The notes under the pieces: generated by a model
What the model saw: only the letters and a program-made list of their open reading frames with translations
Database searches by the model: none
What the model was told of the DNA's origin: nothing
Source of the DNA: Pseudomonadota bacterium
Lineage (GTDB): Bacteria > Pseudomonadota > Alphaproteobacteria > SHVZ01
Length of the DNA: 44,292 nt
Direction of reading: 5' to 3'
Assembly: GCA_016195085.1 (NCBI GenBank)
Contig: JACQAG010000017.1
Coordinates: forward strand, 1-44,292
Part shown: one piece after another, positions 11,368 to 20,519 of the stretch
Layout of the letters: every line of letters starts with the position of its first letter
Numbering within the stretch: the first letter of the stretch is position 1
Position numbers and translations under genes: made by a program

Positions 11368-12039
11368 TCAGTTATCCGCCCAGCGCTGCAGCAGCCGGGC
11401 GTAGACGCCGAGCATCGTCTGGCGCGAGCGGCCGGGCTGGCCGAGCTCGCGCACGTCGTTCAACAGCCTGGCGAGGTCGTAGAGGATCTCCCGGTCCGCC
11501 GCCTCGCGCACGTGGCTCTCGATCCAGGTGACCGCCGCCAGCCGCGTGCCGCGGGTGACCGTCTCCACCCGATGCACCTGGACGCTGCGGTAGAACACCG
11601 CGTGTCCGGCCGGCAACTTCAGGCGTGCGGTCCCGTGCTCGTGGTCGATGGCGAGCGCGCCGCCGTCATAGCTGCCGGGATCGGAGAGAAACAGCGTCAT
11701 CGACAGGTCGGCGCGCAGGCGCTCGTTGTTGCCGAGATCCAGGAGCGGACTGTCGAGATGGTCGCCATAGGCCATGCCGATGTCGTAGCGATTGAAGATG
11801 ATCCGGTGCAGCTTCCTCGGGTAGACGTAGTTCTGCACCATCGGATTGCGGCGAATCGCCTGGTCAACCACCTGCGCCGGGCCGTCATCGGCGACGTCGG
11901 AGAAGAATTCGAGGTTGTTCTTGGCGAGCTTGGCGGCACCGGCGGCGCTGGCGCGGCCGTCGGCGAAGGGTGCGGCGGCAATGCGGGCCATGACCCTGCC
12001 GAGCTCGTCGGCCGTCAGGAGGTCGGGTACGATGAGCAT
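11368..12039 (-). CDS. PKHD-type Fe(II)/2-oxoglutarate dioxygenase (PiuC/YbiX family)
   Basis: The predicted protein has 223 residues, the normal size for this family. The double-stranded beta-helix iron site is complete: H94 and D96 in YGDHLDSP and H156 in VHRVETVTRG, with R166 (GTRLAAV) as the likely 2-oxoglutarate-binding arginine. The tail WIESHVREAADREILYDLARLL is typical. The substrate is not known. In other bacteria piuC relatives lie beside TonB-dependent iron receptors, but none is present here, so a role in iron uptake cannot be supported by context. The start ATG at 12039 gives MLIVPDLLTADEL, matching the usual N-terminus. Confidence 0.93.
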   Translation of the reverse strand: MLIVPDLLTADELGRVMARIAAAPFADGRASAAGAAKLAKNNLEFFSDVADDGPAQVVDQAIRRNPMVQNYVYPRKLHRIIFNRYDIGMAYGDHLDSPLLDLGNNERLRADLSMTLFLSDPGSYDGGALAIDHEHGTARLKLPAGHAVFYRSVQVHRVETVTRGTRLAAVTWIESHVREAADREILYDLARLLNDVRELGQPGRSRQTMLGVYARLLQRWADN

Positions 12040-12129
12040 CCAGCCCCGTCTCTGCCAGGAGACCGGGACTTTGGCAAGGGCAGCCCTTTCGGGCCGCCGG
12101 AGGAATCGGCGCTCGAACTCGAGGGGGAA

Positions 12130-12498
12130 CTAACGGCGGAGCGCGCCGGCGAGCGCCCCTCCGGCGACTCGCCAGCTCAGGGCCGGGGCGACGCCGCGCG
12201 TGGCGAAGGCGGCGGCAAGGCGGAGCCGCCGCCGCGCTTCGTACAGGCTTTCGGGCGACAGCTCGACGGCGCGGGTAAAGCCCATGAGCAGCGCCTCGTC
12301 GGTGATGAGGAAATCCAGGACCGCGGCCAGATGCTGGGTCGCGACCGGCCGGCGCCGCAGATCCGCCTCGGCGAGGCCGGCATGGGAGAGCAGCCGGCTC
12401 AGCCCGGAACGGCTGCTCATCAGGAAGCCGAGCACGCGGATGGCCAGGGTCTCGGGTTGATCCGCGAGCGTGTCGGCGGAGTATTCAGACGGCAACAT
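12130..12498 (-). CDS. DUF3572 family protein
   Basis: The likely protein starts at ATG 12498 (122 residues) and reads MLPSEYSADTLADQPETLAI. GGAG lies 5 nt upstream of this ATG, while the longer frame up to 12606 adds residues without conservation. The core ETLAIRVLGFLMSSRSGLSRLLSHAGLAEADLR, followed by LAAVLDFLITDEALLMGF, fits DUF3572, a small alphaproteobacterial family of unknown function. The C-terminal 50 residues are alanine/arginine-rich and not typical. It lies 90 bp upstream of the piuC-like gene on the same strand, and the two may be cotranscribed. No catalytic residue can be pointed to. Confidence 0.7.
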   Translation of the reverse strand: MLPSEYSADTLADQPETLAIRVLGFLMSSRSGLSRLLSHAGLAEADLRRRPVATQHLAAVLDFLITDEALLMGFTRAVELSPESLYEARRRLRLAAAFATRGVAPALSWRVAGGALAGALRR

Positions 12499-12606
12499 GC
12501 GCGCTCCCATGCTCGACAGCCTACACCATGTGGGTCGATCGGGGCTGGATTCCAGCGAGGGGGCGAAAGGCCCCGTATCGGGCCCTGAAAACCCAGCCGG
12601 AATCAC

Positions 12607-12655
12607 CTGAGCGTGTGCCGGAGGGGCGCCTCGCCACCGCTCGGCACAACCTCAG
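12607..12655. terminator. Candidate hairpin downstream of bamD
   Basis: CTGAG-N3-GTGCCG at 12607-12620 pairs with CGGCAC-N3-CTCAG at 12642-12655. It lies just past the bamD stop (minus strand) and could end transcription, although no run of T follows it. Confidence 0.35.
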
Positions 12656-12696
12656 CGCGGATCTCGTGCCGAGGGCCGCCCCTCAGGGCTGGATGG

Positions 12697-13494
12697 CTAA
12701 AACACCCGGCTCCACATGCGGCCGAGCCAGGAGCGGTCGCTGGGAACCGGCGTCAATCCTTCGCCGGCGAGCAACACGTAGCTCTCGTGGTACCAGTCGC
12801 TGCCGGGATAGTTGTAGCCGAGCACCGCGGCGGCCGATTGCGCTTCCGTGCGCACGCCCAGACGGAGATAGGCTTCGGTCAGCCGGTGCAGCGCCTCGGG
12901 CACCTGCTCGGTCGTCTGGTACTCCTCGACCACCCGGCGAAAGCGGTTGATCGCCGCCAGATATTGCCCGCGCGTGAGATAGTAGCGGCCGATATCCATC
13001 TCCTTGCCGGCGAGGTGGTTGCGCGTGAGATCGACCTTGAGCCTGGCATCGCGGGCATATTTGCTTTCGGGAAACCGCCGGACGACCTCATCCAGGGCTT
13101 TCAGCGCCTTCTCGGTGATCTGCTGGTCGCGGCCGACATCGGTGATCTGCTCGTAGTAGCAAAGCCCTTTCAGATAGTAGGCATAGGCGATGTCGCGATT
13201 GCTCGGGTGCAGCTCGATGAAGTGATCGAGGGAGGCGATGGCCGGGTCGTACCTGTTGTTCTGGTATTGGGAGTAGGCGGCCATCAGCTGGGCCTTGGTC
13301 GCCCAGCCGGAGTAAGGGTGCTGGCGCTCGACCTCGTCGAACAGCGCCGCCGCTCCGGGGTAGTTCTGCTGGTCGAGCTGATCCATCGCCGCGTTGTAGA
13401 TCGTCTCGACCGGCCGCTCGACATAGGCCGTGTCTTTGGCGCTGCAGGCGGCAAGCGCGATCAGCGCGAACGAGCCGACGAGCAGGTTTCTCAC
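12697..13494 (-). CDS. bamD: Outer-membrane assembly lipoprotein BamD
   Basis: BamD is the lipoprotein of the BAM complex that helps BamA insert beta-barrel proteins into the outer membrane. From GTG 13494 the protein opens with RNLLVGSFALIALAAC, a lipoprotein signal peptide with lipobox LAAC; a GTG at 13515 would add seven residues before it. The mature part is a series of TPR-like helices (ETIYNAAMDQLDQQNYPGAAALFDEVERQHPYSGWATKAQLM), as expected for the family. Total length is about 265 residues. It follows lpxC on the same strand with about 100 bp between, an arrangement common in alphaproteobacteria. Confidence 0.95.
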   Translation of the reverse strand: MRNLLVGSFALIALAACSAKDTAYVERPVETIYNAAMDQLDQQNYPGAAALFDEVERQHPYSGWATKAQLMAAYSQYQNNRYDPAIASLDHFIELHPSNRDIAYAYYLKGLCYYEQITDVGRDQQITEKALKALDEVVRRFPESKYARDARLKVDLTRNHLAGKEMDIGRYYLTRGQYLAAINRFRRVVEEYQTTEQVPEALHRLTEAYLRLGVRTEAQSAAAVLGYNYPGSDWYHESYVLLAGEGLTPVPSDRSWLGRMWSRVF

Positions 13495-13596
13495 AGGTCC
13501 AACCACCGTTTCCACATCCCCCGAGACGACGAAGCGGCGGATTATATCAGGGATGGCTCGAGAGCCAACCGCCCGGATCGGGCGGGTGTGCCAGCG

Positions 13597-14640
13597 CTAG
13601 GCCGAGGCGGCGATCGGCTCGGCGGCGGCGGCGTCGAGCGCCGGAACTTCCACGCGGCGCCAATTGGCCGCATCGCCGAAGAGCTGCGACAGCGCCTGAT
13701 GGGTCAAATGGTGGCCCGAGCGATGGCCGTGGAAGTGGCCCAGCATCGGACCCCCGGCAAGGTAGAGATCGCCGATGCAGTCCAGCACCTTGTGGCGGAC
13801 GAACTCGTCGTCGTAGCGCAGGCCCTCTTCGTTCAGCACGCGGTCGCCGGCAACGACGACGGCGTTGTCGAGCGAGCCGCCGCGCGCCAGGCCGGCGGCC
13901 CTGAGCTGATCCAGCTCGTGCAGGAAGCCGAAGGTCCGGGCCCGGCTGATCTCGGACTTGAAGGTGCCGTTCACCAGATGAACCGCACAGTGCTGCTTGG
14001 CCACCGCCGGGCTGTCGAAATCGATGTCGAAACTGACCGACATGCCGAGCGCGGGGCTCAGCCTGGCATGGCGCTCGGCATTGCCGGCGCTGATCTGGCG
14101 CAGGATCTGGACGGCGCGCCTGGGGGCGTTCTGCTCGATCTTGCCGGCGCACTCGATCAGGAACACGAAAGGTGCGGCGCTGCCGTCCATGATCGGCACT
14201 TCCGGCCCATCCACCTCGACCACGGCATTGTCCACCTCGCAGCCGGCGAACGCGGCCATCAGGTGCTCGACCGTGGCGACCGCCACGCCGTCCTCGCGGC
14301 CGAGCCGGGTGCACAGGCGCGAGTCGACGACGTTGTGCCAAAGTGCGGGAATGTCCGATCCGCGCCCGGCCGCATCGGTGCGCCGGAAGCGGATGCCGCT
14401 ATCGGCCTCGGCCGGCATCAGGGTCATGGAGACGCGAGCGCCGGTATGCAGCCCCACCCCAGAGCAATGGATGGCGCTCTTCAAAGTCTTCTGGCGTACT
14501 GAGAAAGCGTGCTTGGGTTTGACCGGTCGGCGGACTGAAGGCACCTGGGTCTGCAACTCGGGCATATCGCCAACCACTTCCGGAATGACTTGTGAGGGAC
14601 GCTCCGGAAGACATTTAGTTGCATCTTCCGGAGCTGTCAT
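13597..14640 (-). CDS. lpxC: UDP-3-O-acyl-N-acetylglucosamine deacetylase LpxC
   Basis: LpxC performs the committed step of lipid A synthesis, removing the acetyl group from UDP-3-O-acyl-GlcNAc in the cytoplasm with a zinc ion. The zinc ligands are seen as VEHLMAAF (His) and [14 protein letters not shown] (His and Asp), and the catalytic-site segment [10 protein letters not shown] follows. The protein has 347 residues. The conserved part begins at [17 protein letters not shown] (about 51), so there is an N-terminal extension of about 45 residues. The start at 14640 is supported by AAAGGTGAT directly upstream. The AT-rich 73-bp gap before it contains TTGAGT-N17-TAACAA, a possible lpxC promoter, though close to the ATG. 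Confidence 0.98.
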   Translation of the reverse strand: MTAPEDATKCLPERPSQVIPEVVGDMPELQTQVPSVRRPVKPKHAFSVRQKTLKSAIHCSGVGLHTGARVSMTLMPAEADSGIRFRRTDAAGRGSDIPALWHNVVDSRLCTRLGREDGVAVATVEHLMAAFAGCEVDNAVVEVDGPEVPIMDGSAAPFVFLIECAGKIEQNAPRRAVQILRQISAGNAERHARLSPALGMSVSFDIDFDSPAVAKQHCAVHLVNGTFKSEISRARTFGFLHELDQLRAAGLARGGSLDNAVVVAGDRVLNEEGLRYDDEFVRHKVLDCIGDLYLAGGPMLGHFHGHRSGHHLTHQALSQLFGDAANWRRVEVPALDAAAAEPIAASA

Positions 14641-14713
14641 ATCACCTTTTGTTACTGTTTGTGACAGGAAAACTCAAAGTCTTTCAGAGGCTTCCAACGG
14701 TTTTCGGCCTCCT

Positions 14714-16474
14714 CTAGTTGGCCTGGCGGCGCAGGAAAGCAGGGATGTCCAGAAGATCGTCCTCGGCGCTGGTGCCGAGTCGGTCGGACGGATCGAGATG
14801 GCCGAGACGCGCCTGGGCCGATTGGGCTGGCTTCGCCGGCGCCGGGGGGGAAGCCGGCCTCGCCGCCGCTGCCGGCTTCGAGGTCGCCGGCTCCCGGAAC
14901 AGGCTCTCGGCCGGCTGGGTGCGGCCGATGCCGACCACCCGCTGGAACAGGCTTGGGCTCCGGGGCTTCTCGCGCGGCCCATTGGCCATCGCCGCGGCCG
15001 CGAACGGATCCGCCACGCCAGCTTCCGCGCGCGCGCTCGCCGCCGCCGGACGGGGCGCGATGAAGGGCTGGCCCAGCGCCGTCATCGCCGGACGCGGCGC
15101 CGGTGTCGGTGCTGGGGCAGGGGCCGGGGCCGGGGCCAGCTCGATCGGGGCCATGACCGGCTCGGCGCGGGCCTCGAGGGCGGGCCCGCCCGGCGCTTTG
15201 TCGATCGCCGGCACGGGTGCGACCGCGACAGCGGGCTCCGCCAGGACCGGGGCGACCGGCAGCGGCGCCGGCTCGATCGCCGGTTGGGCCATCGGCTGGG
15301 CCATCGGTTGAGCCACCGCCAGGGCGGGAGCGGTCGCCACCACCGGGGCGGCGATCGGTGCCGCCACCGGCTCTCTCGCCAAGGCGGTCTGGCCGAGGGT
15401 GATCGGCTGCGCCATCGCCGGCTGGGCGGCGGCGCGGGCCGGGGCCGCCATGCGGGCGGGCTGACCCACGACGGTCAAGGCCGGACGCGGCGGGCGCTGC
15501 TGCGCCGACTCGATGTTGATGCCGGTCGCCACCACCGAGACCCGCATGCGGCCCTTGAGGGCATCATCGAAGGTCGAACCGAAGATGATGTTGGCCTCGG
15601 AGTCCACCTCCTCGCGGATGCGGTTGGCGGCTTCGTCGACCTCGAACAGCGTCATGTCGAGGCCGCCGGTGATGTTGATGAGCACGCCCTTCGCCCCCTT
15701 CATCGAGGCGTCCTCGAGCAATGGATTGGCGATGGCCGCCTCGGCTGCGTCGATGGCGCGCTTGTCGCCCTCGGCCTCGCCGGTGCCCATCATCGCCTTG
15801 CCCATCTCGCTCATGACCGTGCGGATGTCGGCGAAATCCAGATTGATCAGGCCCGGCATCACCATGAGGTCGGTCACGCCGCGCACGCCCGAATAGAGCA
15901 CGTCGTCCGCCATCTTGAAGGCATCGGCGAAGGTGGTCTTCTCGTTGGCGACCCGGAACAGATTCTGGTTCGGGATGATGATGAGGGTGTCGACGTATTC
16001 CTGCAGCTCCTCGATGCCGGCTTCGGCGATGCGCATGCGGTGCGCGCCCTCGAAGTGGAACGGCTTGGTGATGACGCCGACGGTGAGGATGTTGCGCTCG
16101 CGCGCGGCGCGCGCGATCACCGGTGCCGCACCGGTGCCGGTGCCCCCGCCCATGCCGGCGGTGATGAACACCATGTTGGCATAGTTGAGATGCTCCAGGA
16201 TCTCCTCCAGCGCCTCTTCCGCCGCGGCGCGGCCGATCTCCGGCCGGGATCCGGCGCCGAGGCCTTGCGTCACCCTGGTGCCGAGCTGGATGCGCCGCTC
16301 CGCCATGGTCATGGCCAGCGCCTGGCTGTCGGTGTTGCACACCAGGAAGTCGACGCCTTCCAGGTTCGAGCGGATCATGTTGTTGACGGCATTGCCGCCG
16401 GCACCGCCGACGCCAATCACGGTTATGCGCGGCTTCAACTCGGTTTCCCGGGGAATGCTGATATTGATGCTCAT
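14714..16474 (-). CDS. ftsZ: Cell division GTPase FtsZ
   Basis: FtsZ is the tubulin-like GTPase whose polymers form the Z ring. The predicted protein has 586 residues, longer than the 320-400 of most bacteria. The globular part (about 10-320) has the GTP-binding motif GGGTGTG at 109-115 and the T7-loop segment [19 protein letters not shown] linker of about 230 residues, almost all Ala, Pro, Val and Met, follows. It ends in the conserved C-terminal peptide DIPAFLRRQ (about 576-584), which binds FtsA and other partners. Long linkers are common in alphaproteobacteria. The gene follows ftsA after 76 bp and precedes lpxC after 73 bp. Confidence 0.99.
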   Translation of the reverse strand: MSINISIPRETELKPRITVIGVGGAGGNAVNNMIRSNLEGVDFLVCNTDSQALAMTMAERRIQLGTRVTQGLGAGSRPEIGRAAAEEALEEILEHLNYANMVFITAGMGGGTGTGAAPVIARAARERNILTVGVITKPFHFEGAHRMRIAEAGIEELQEYVDTLIIIPNQNLFRVANEKTTFADAFKMADDVLYSGVRGVTDLMVMPGLINLDFADIRTVMSEMGKAMMGTGEAEGDKRAIDAAEAAIANPLLEDASMKGAKGVLINITGGLDMTLFEVDEAANRIREEVDSEANIIFGSTFDDALKGRMRVSVVATGINIESAQQRPPRPALTVVGQPARMAAPARAAAQPAMAQPITLGQTALAREPVAAPIAAPVVATAPALAVAQPMAQPMAQPAIEPAPLPVAPVLAEPAVAVAPVPAIDKAPGGPALEARAEPVMAPIELAPAPAPAPAPTPAPRPAMTALGQPFIAPRPAAASARAEAGVADPFAAAAMANGPREKPRSPSLFQRVVGIGRTQPAESLFREPATSKPAAAARPASPPAPAKPAQSAQARLGHLDPSDRLGTSAEDDLLDIPAFLRRQAN

Positions 16475-16550
16475 CGTCCTTCTCCGTTCCTCGATAAGAG
16501 GGTCAAGGTGTTGTCACGCCCAACCGGCCGTCGCCGGCACATCGCCTTCT

Positions 16551-17807
16551 TCAAAAATTCTCCCTGAGCCAGTGTCCGAAGCGGCCGAACAGCCCGGCCG
16601 ATGCCGGGGGGACCGCGCTCATGCGTCCGACTCGATCCGGAATCTCGCCGACCGCGTAATGCAGCAGGCCGGCGCAGGTGGCGAAGGCGGGACCGCAGGT
16701 CGACTCGGCGAGGCCGGCCATGCCGATGGGCCGGCCGAGGCGCACCTGCTTGTCGAGAATGCTGGCGGCCAGCTCGCGCACGCCCTGCAGCTGGCTGGCG
16801 CCGCCGGTCAAGACCACGCGGCGGCCGGCGAGCTTGTCGAAGCCGCTCGCTTCCAGCTGGCCGCGCACCAGCTCGAAGGTCTCTTCGAGCCTGGGCTGGA
16901 TGATCTGGTTGAGGTAGGACTTCGGCACATGGTTGGGCTGGCTGCGGTTGTCCTCGCCGACCAGCGGCACGTCGATGAGCTCGCGCTCGTCGGTGGCCGA
17001 GGAGGTGGCGCTGCCGTAGAGCGTCTTCAGGCGCTCCGCCTCGATGAGCGGCGTGGAGAGGCCGCGGGCGACATCGTTGGTGACATGGCAGCCGCCGACC
17101 GTCACCACGTCGGTGTGCACCACCGCACCATCGAAGAACACCGCGAGCGAGGTGGTGCCGCCGCCCATGTCGATGACGGTGACGCCGAGGTCGACCTCGT
17201 CCTCGACCAGGCTGGCGAGCCCGGAGGCGTAGGGAGAGACCACCAGCTTCTCGATGTCGAGATGGCCGCGCTCGACCACGTTGACGAGGTTGCGGACGGC
17301 ACCCGAGGCGGCGGTCACCACGTGCATGCTGGCGCCGAGCCGGTCGCCGAACATGCCGCGGGGATCGCGGATGCCGCGATTGCCGTCGATGGTGTAGCCG
17401 ATCGGAATCGAATGGATGAGCTGGCGCTCCTCGGCGTCGGTCACCGGGCTGCCCTGGTCGAGGACGCGGCGCATGTCGATCTCGCCGACCTCGTGGCCGG
17501 AGATCGCCACCTCGACGCCGACCGTTTCCGAGGCGGGATAGCCGGCCGAGAGATTGACGATCACCTGCCGGATGGTCTCGTTCGCCATCTTTTCCGCGGC
17601 GTTGACCGCGGCGATGATCGAGGCTTCCGCCTGGTCCATGTCGACGATGGCGCCGCCGCGAACGCCCTTGGCCACCTGATGGCCGATGCCGGTCACGCGC
17701 GGCAAGCCGCCGTTCTCGCTGCGCGCGATGAAGCAGCAGATCTTGGTCGAGCCGATATCGAGGGCCGCGATCGTGCCGCTACGGGTCTTGGGGTTAAGCT
17801 TTGCCAT
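16551..17807 (-). CDS. ftsA: Cell division protein FtsA
   Basis: FtsA is an actin-like ATPase that tethers FtsZ to the inner membrane and recruits later divisome proteins. The predicted protein has 418 residues. The first phosphate-binding loop is ALDIGSTKICCFIA (about 14-27), and the second is VIDMGGGTTSLAVF. The subdomain 1C region (about 85-165) is present. The C-terminus FGRFGHWLRENF looks like the amphipathic membrane-targeting helix. It lies between ftsQ (38 bp upstream) and ftsZ, the normal order. Confidence 0.98.
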   Translation of the reverse strand: MAKLNPKTRSGTIAALDIGSTKICCFIARSENGGLPRVTGIGHQVAKGVRGGAIVDMDQAEASIIAAVNAAEKMANETIRQVIVNLSAGYPASETVGVEVAISGHEVGEIDMRRVLDQGSPVTDAEERQLIHSIPIGYTIDGNRGIRDPRGMFGDRLGASMHVVTAASGAVRNLVNVVERGHLDIEKLVVSPYASGLASLVEDEVDLGVTVIDMGGGTTSLAVFFDGAVVHTDVVTVGGCHVTNDVARGLSTPLIEAERLKTLYGSATSSATDERELIDVPLVGEDNRSQPNHVPKSYLNQIIQPRLEETFELVRGQLEASGFDKLAGRRVVLTGGASQLQGVRELAASILDKQVRLGRPIGMAGLAESTCGPAFATCAGLLHYAVGEIPDRVGRMSAVPPASAGLFGRFGHWLRENF

Positions 17808-17845
17808 GGGTGATGCGCGTCTCTCTCAATTCCTCGTCGTTGCCG

Positions 17846-18694
17846 TCAGGTGGCCTTGCCGTTGCCGCGGGTCCGCTGCTTGGCACCCTCCGGCGAAACC
17901 TGGATCACCAAGCGGTCGGGCAACCGCAAGTCGATGGTCACCACGTCGCGCTGGAGCACGTTGCTGGTGCGTTCGAGGTTGGCGAGCTGTGCCCAGGCTT
18001 GGGCGATGTCGGTCTCCGGCAGACGCACATCGACGCCGTTGTCGAGCTGCAGATTCCATCGCCGCTCGGCGACGCGAATGGCGGCGACCACGCGCTTCTG
18101 CAGCATGGGCTCGCTCGCCAAGAGATCGAGCAGCTCGGCCGCTGCCGGGGGCGCATCGTCGCCCACCAGGACCGGCAGCGAGGCGAAGCGCTCGATGCCG
18201 CCCCGCAGGATCACCACGCCGTCGCGGTCGACCAGGACCAGCTTGCGATCGCGCTGCCAGAGCGCCATCGGCGTGCGTTCGGTCAAGCGGACGCGGAGCG
18301 TGCCCGGGAGCGCCCGCTCGACCACCGCGCTCTTGACCCAAGCAAGCCGCTCCAGGCGCCGCCGCGCCGCCTCGGGGCTGACGGCGAGGATCGGTTGCCC
18401 GCGCTGGACGTCGAGGGCGGCGAGCACGTCCTTGGCCGCGGTCTCCCGGCGACCTTCGAGCAGAACCTCCTCCACCCTGAGGCCGAAGGCGGCGGTCATC
18501 CTGAGCGCGCTTTCCGCCGCTTGGCCTTGCAGCCGATCGAAGGCACCGGAGCCCCAGAGAGACTGCGCGCCGAAGGCCGCTCCGGCTGCCGCGGCCACGG
18601 CCAGGAGGCCGATGAGCGACGGCTTCAGCCAGCGCAGCGCCACGCGTCGGCGCCTGGGCTTCGCTTGCGCGGGGTCGCGGATCATGAATCGCAT
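17846..18694 (-). CDS. ftsQ: Cell division protein FtsQ
   Basis: FtsQ is a single-pass inner-membrane protein that links cytoplasmic and periplasmic parts of the divisome. The predicted protein has 282 residues. A basic N-terminus (AKPRRRRVALRWLK) precedes one hydrophobic helix (about 28-46, LIGLLAVAAAAGAAFGA). The periplasmic part has a POTRA-type domain (about 68-140, LRVEEVLLEGRRETAAKDVLAAL) and the FtsQ beta domain with RLPDRLVIQVSPEGA at the end. The ATG at 18694 lies inside the end of ddl (13 bp overlap) and has GAGGAGG 4 nt upstream, which decides the start. Confidence 0.97.
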   Translation of the reverse strand: MRFMIRDPAQAKPRRRRVALRWLKPSLIGLLAVAAAAGAAFGAQSLWGSGAFDRLQGQAAESALRMTAAFGLRVEEVLLEGRRETAAKDVLAALDVQRGQPILAVSPEAARRRLERLAWVKSAVVERALPGTLRVRLTERTPMALWQRDRKLVLVDRDGVVILRGGIERFASLPVLVGDDAPPAAAELLDLLASEPMLQKRVVAAIRVAERRWNLQLDNGVDVRLPETDIAQAWAQLANLERTSNVLQRDVVTIDLRLPDRLVIQVSPEGAKQRTRGNGKAT

Positions 18695-19584
18695 CTCGCC
18701 TCCTCGACCATCCAGGTCACCAATTGCGTGAAGGAAATGCCGTGATAGGCGGCTTGCTCCGGCACCAGGCTCAAGGGCGTCATCCCCGGCTGGGTGTTGA
18801 TCTCGAGGAAGACCAGCCGACCCGGGCTCTTGGTCGTGTCGTCGTAGCGGAAATCCGAACGGGTGACGCCGCGGCAGCCGATGGTCTGATGCGCCAACAG
18901 GGCAACGCGCAGCGTCTCTTCATAGACCGCGGACGGCAACGGCGCCGGCACCAGGTGCACGGCCCGGCCCTCGGTGTATTTGGCCGTGTAATCGAAGAAT
19001 GCTTCTTTCGGCTTGATCTCGGTCACCGCGAGCGGTCGATCGCCCATGACCCCCACGGTCAGCTCGCGGCCGGGAATGAACTCCTCGACCAGAACGTCGT
19101 CGCCGTAGCGCCAATCCTCATCGGGAGCGCGATTGTCGCCATTGCGGACGATACGCACCCCCACCGACGATCCCTCGGAGATCGGCTTGACGACGAAGGG
19201 CGCCGGCATGGCACCGAACGCTTCTCGCCGGCGCACGACCTTACCCTCGGCCATGGGCACGCCGACCGAGCCGCAGAGGTGCTTGGTCTGGACCTTGTCC
19301 ATGGCGATCGCCGAGGCGAGCGCGCCGGAATGGGTGTAGGGGATGCCCATGATGTCGAGCAGGCCCTGGATGCGGCCGTCCTCGCCGAAGCGGCCATGCA
19401 GCGCGTTGAAGCAGATCTCGGGGCGCATGCGGTCGAGGACGAGGGCGATGTCGCGGCCGACGTCGATCTCGCTCACCTGGAAGCCGCCCTGGCGCAGCGC
19501 CTTGGCGCATTCGCGGCCGCTCACCAGCGAGACCTCGCGCTCGCTCGACCACCCGCCCATGAGTACGGCAACGTGCTTGCTCAT
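18682..19584 (-). CDS. ddl: D-alanine--D-alanine ligase
   Basis: Ddl joins two D-alanines with ATP to give the dipeptide that MurF adds to the peptidoglycan precursor. The predicted protein has 300 residues. The N-terminal domain opens with VAVLMGGWSSEREVSLVSG and contains CFNALHGRFGEDGRIQGLLD. The ATP-grasp part has KPISEGSSVGVRIV and ends with LVFLEINTQPGMTPLSLVPEQA, which supplies the Mg2+-binding Glu and Asn. It overlaps murB upstream by 4 bp (ATGA) and ftsQ downstream by 13 bp. The type letter (A or B) cannot be set here, but the short form in the dcw cluster is normally DdlB. Confidence 0.98.
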   Translation of the reverse strand: MSKHVAVLMGGWSSEREVSLVSGRECAKALRQGGFQVSEIDVGRDIALVLDRMRPEICFNALHGRFGEDGRIQGLLDIMGIPYTHSGALASAIAMDKVQTKHLCGSVGVPMAEGKVVRRREAFGAMPAPFVVKPISEGSSVGVRIVRNGDNRAPDEDWRYGDDVLVEEFIPGRELTVGVMGDRPLAVTEIKPKEAFFDYTAKYTEGRAVHLVPAPLPSAVYEETLRVALLAHQTIGCRGVTRSDFRYDDTTKSPGRLVFLEINTQPGMTPLSLVPEQAAYHGISFTQLVTWMVEEARCDS

Positions 19585-20519
19585 GGGGCAGTCGCTCCCG
19601 GACCCGGCTCGCCCACGATCTTGATCTCCCAGCGCAGCTCGACGCCTGACGTCTCGCGCACGCGCCGGCGCACCTCCTCGCCCAGCGTTTCGAGATCGGC
19701 GGCGCTCGCGGTTCCGGTGTTGATGAGGAAGTTGCAGTGCTTCTCCGAGACTTGCGCCCCGCCGACGGCAAGCCCGCGGCAGCCGGCACGCTCGATCAGC
19801 TGCCAGGCCTTCGCACCTTCGGGATTGGCGAAGGTGCTGCCGCCGGTGCGCGCGCGCACCGGCTGGCTCGCCTCGCGCTGAGCGCGAATGTCGCGCATGC
19901 GCTGGGCGATCTCTTCCGGCTCCCCCGGCTCGGCGCGCAACAGCGCGGCAAGGAAGATCCAGCCCGGCGGCACCTGGGAATGCCGGTAGCCGAGGCCAAG
20001 CTCGGCGCGGTCCAGCCTGTGCTTGATCCCGTGCGGGTCGAGCGCGTCGGCTTCGAGGGTGACGTTCACCATCTCGCGGCCATAGGCGCCGGCATTCATC
20101 CGCAAGGCGCCGCCGATCGTGCCGGGAATTCCCGACAGGAATTCCAGGCCGGCGAGACCGGCCTGCTCGGCCGTCAGCGCCACATTGAGATCGAGCGCGC
20201 CGGCGCCGGCGCGCAGCATCGTGCCCTCGACCGCGACCATGGCGAAGCCCTTGCCGAGGCGCAGGACCACACCACGGATACCGCCGTCGCGCACCAAGAG
20301 GTTGGAGCCGACCCCAATCACGGTAACCGGCACGTCGGAGGGCTTGCCGGCGAGGAAGTCGGCGAGATCTTCGGGATCGGCCGGCCGGAACAGGACCTCC
20401 GCCGGGCCGCCGACGCGAAACCAGGTGAGCGGACCCAGAGCGGCGTTCTCGGCGTAGCGGCCGCGCACGGCCGGTAGCCGTTCGATCAGGCTGTACATGG
20501 ACTTCCGCAGCGGCCTCAC
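19581..20519 (-). CDS. murB: UDP-N-acetylenolpyruvoylglucosamine reductase MurB
   Basis: MurB reduces UDP-GlcNAc-enolpyruvate to UDP-MurNAc with NADPH and FAD, the second step of the precursor pathway. The FAD-binding part has [21 protein letters not shown] and [22 protein letters not shown]. The C-terminal part contains the GSTFANPEG segment with the catalytic serine and ends [13 protein letters not shown] chose GTG 20519, which overlaps the murC stop (GTGA), giving 312 residues; an ATG at 20498 would shorten it by seven. The reading frame stays open far upstream through murC, but that part is a shadow of murC. Confidence 0.97.
   Translation of the reverse strand: MRPLRKSMYSLIERLPAVRGRYAENAALGPLTWFRVGGPAEVLFRPADPEDLADFLAGKPSDVPVTVIGVGSNLLVRDGGIRGVVLRLGKGFAMVAVEGTMLRAGAGALDLNVALTAEQAGLAGLEFLSGIPGTIGGALRMNAGAYGREMVNVTLEADALDPHGIKHRLDRAELGLGYRHSQVPPGWIFLAALLRAEPGEPEEIAQRMRDIRAQREASQPVRARTGGSTFANPEGAKAWQLIERAGCRGLAVGGAQVSEKHCNFLINTGTASAADLETLGEEVRRRVRETSGVELRWEIKIVGEPGPGATAP

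Noticed and set aside
13997-16567. An 856-codon plus-strand frame across ftsZ and lpxC
   Set aside because: Its sequence is low-complexity Arg/Gly/His and it lies opposite two certain genes.
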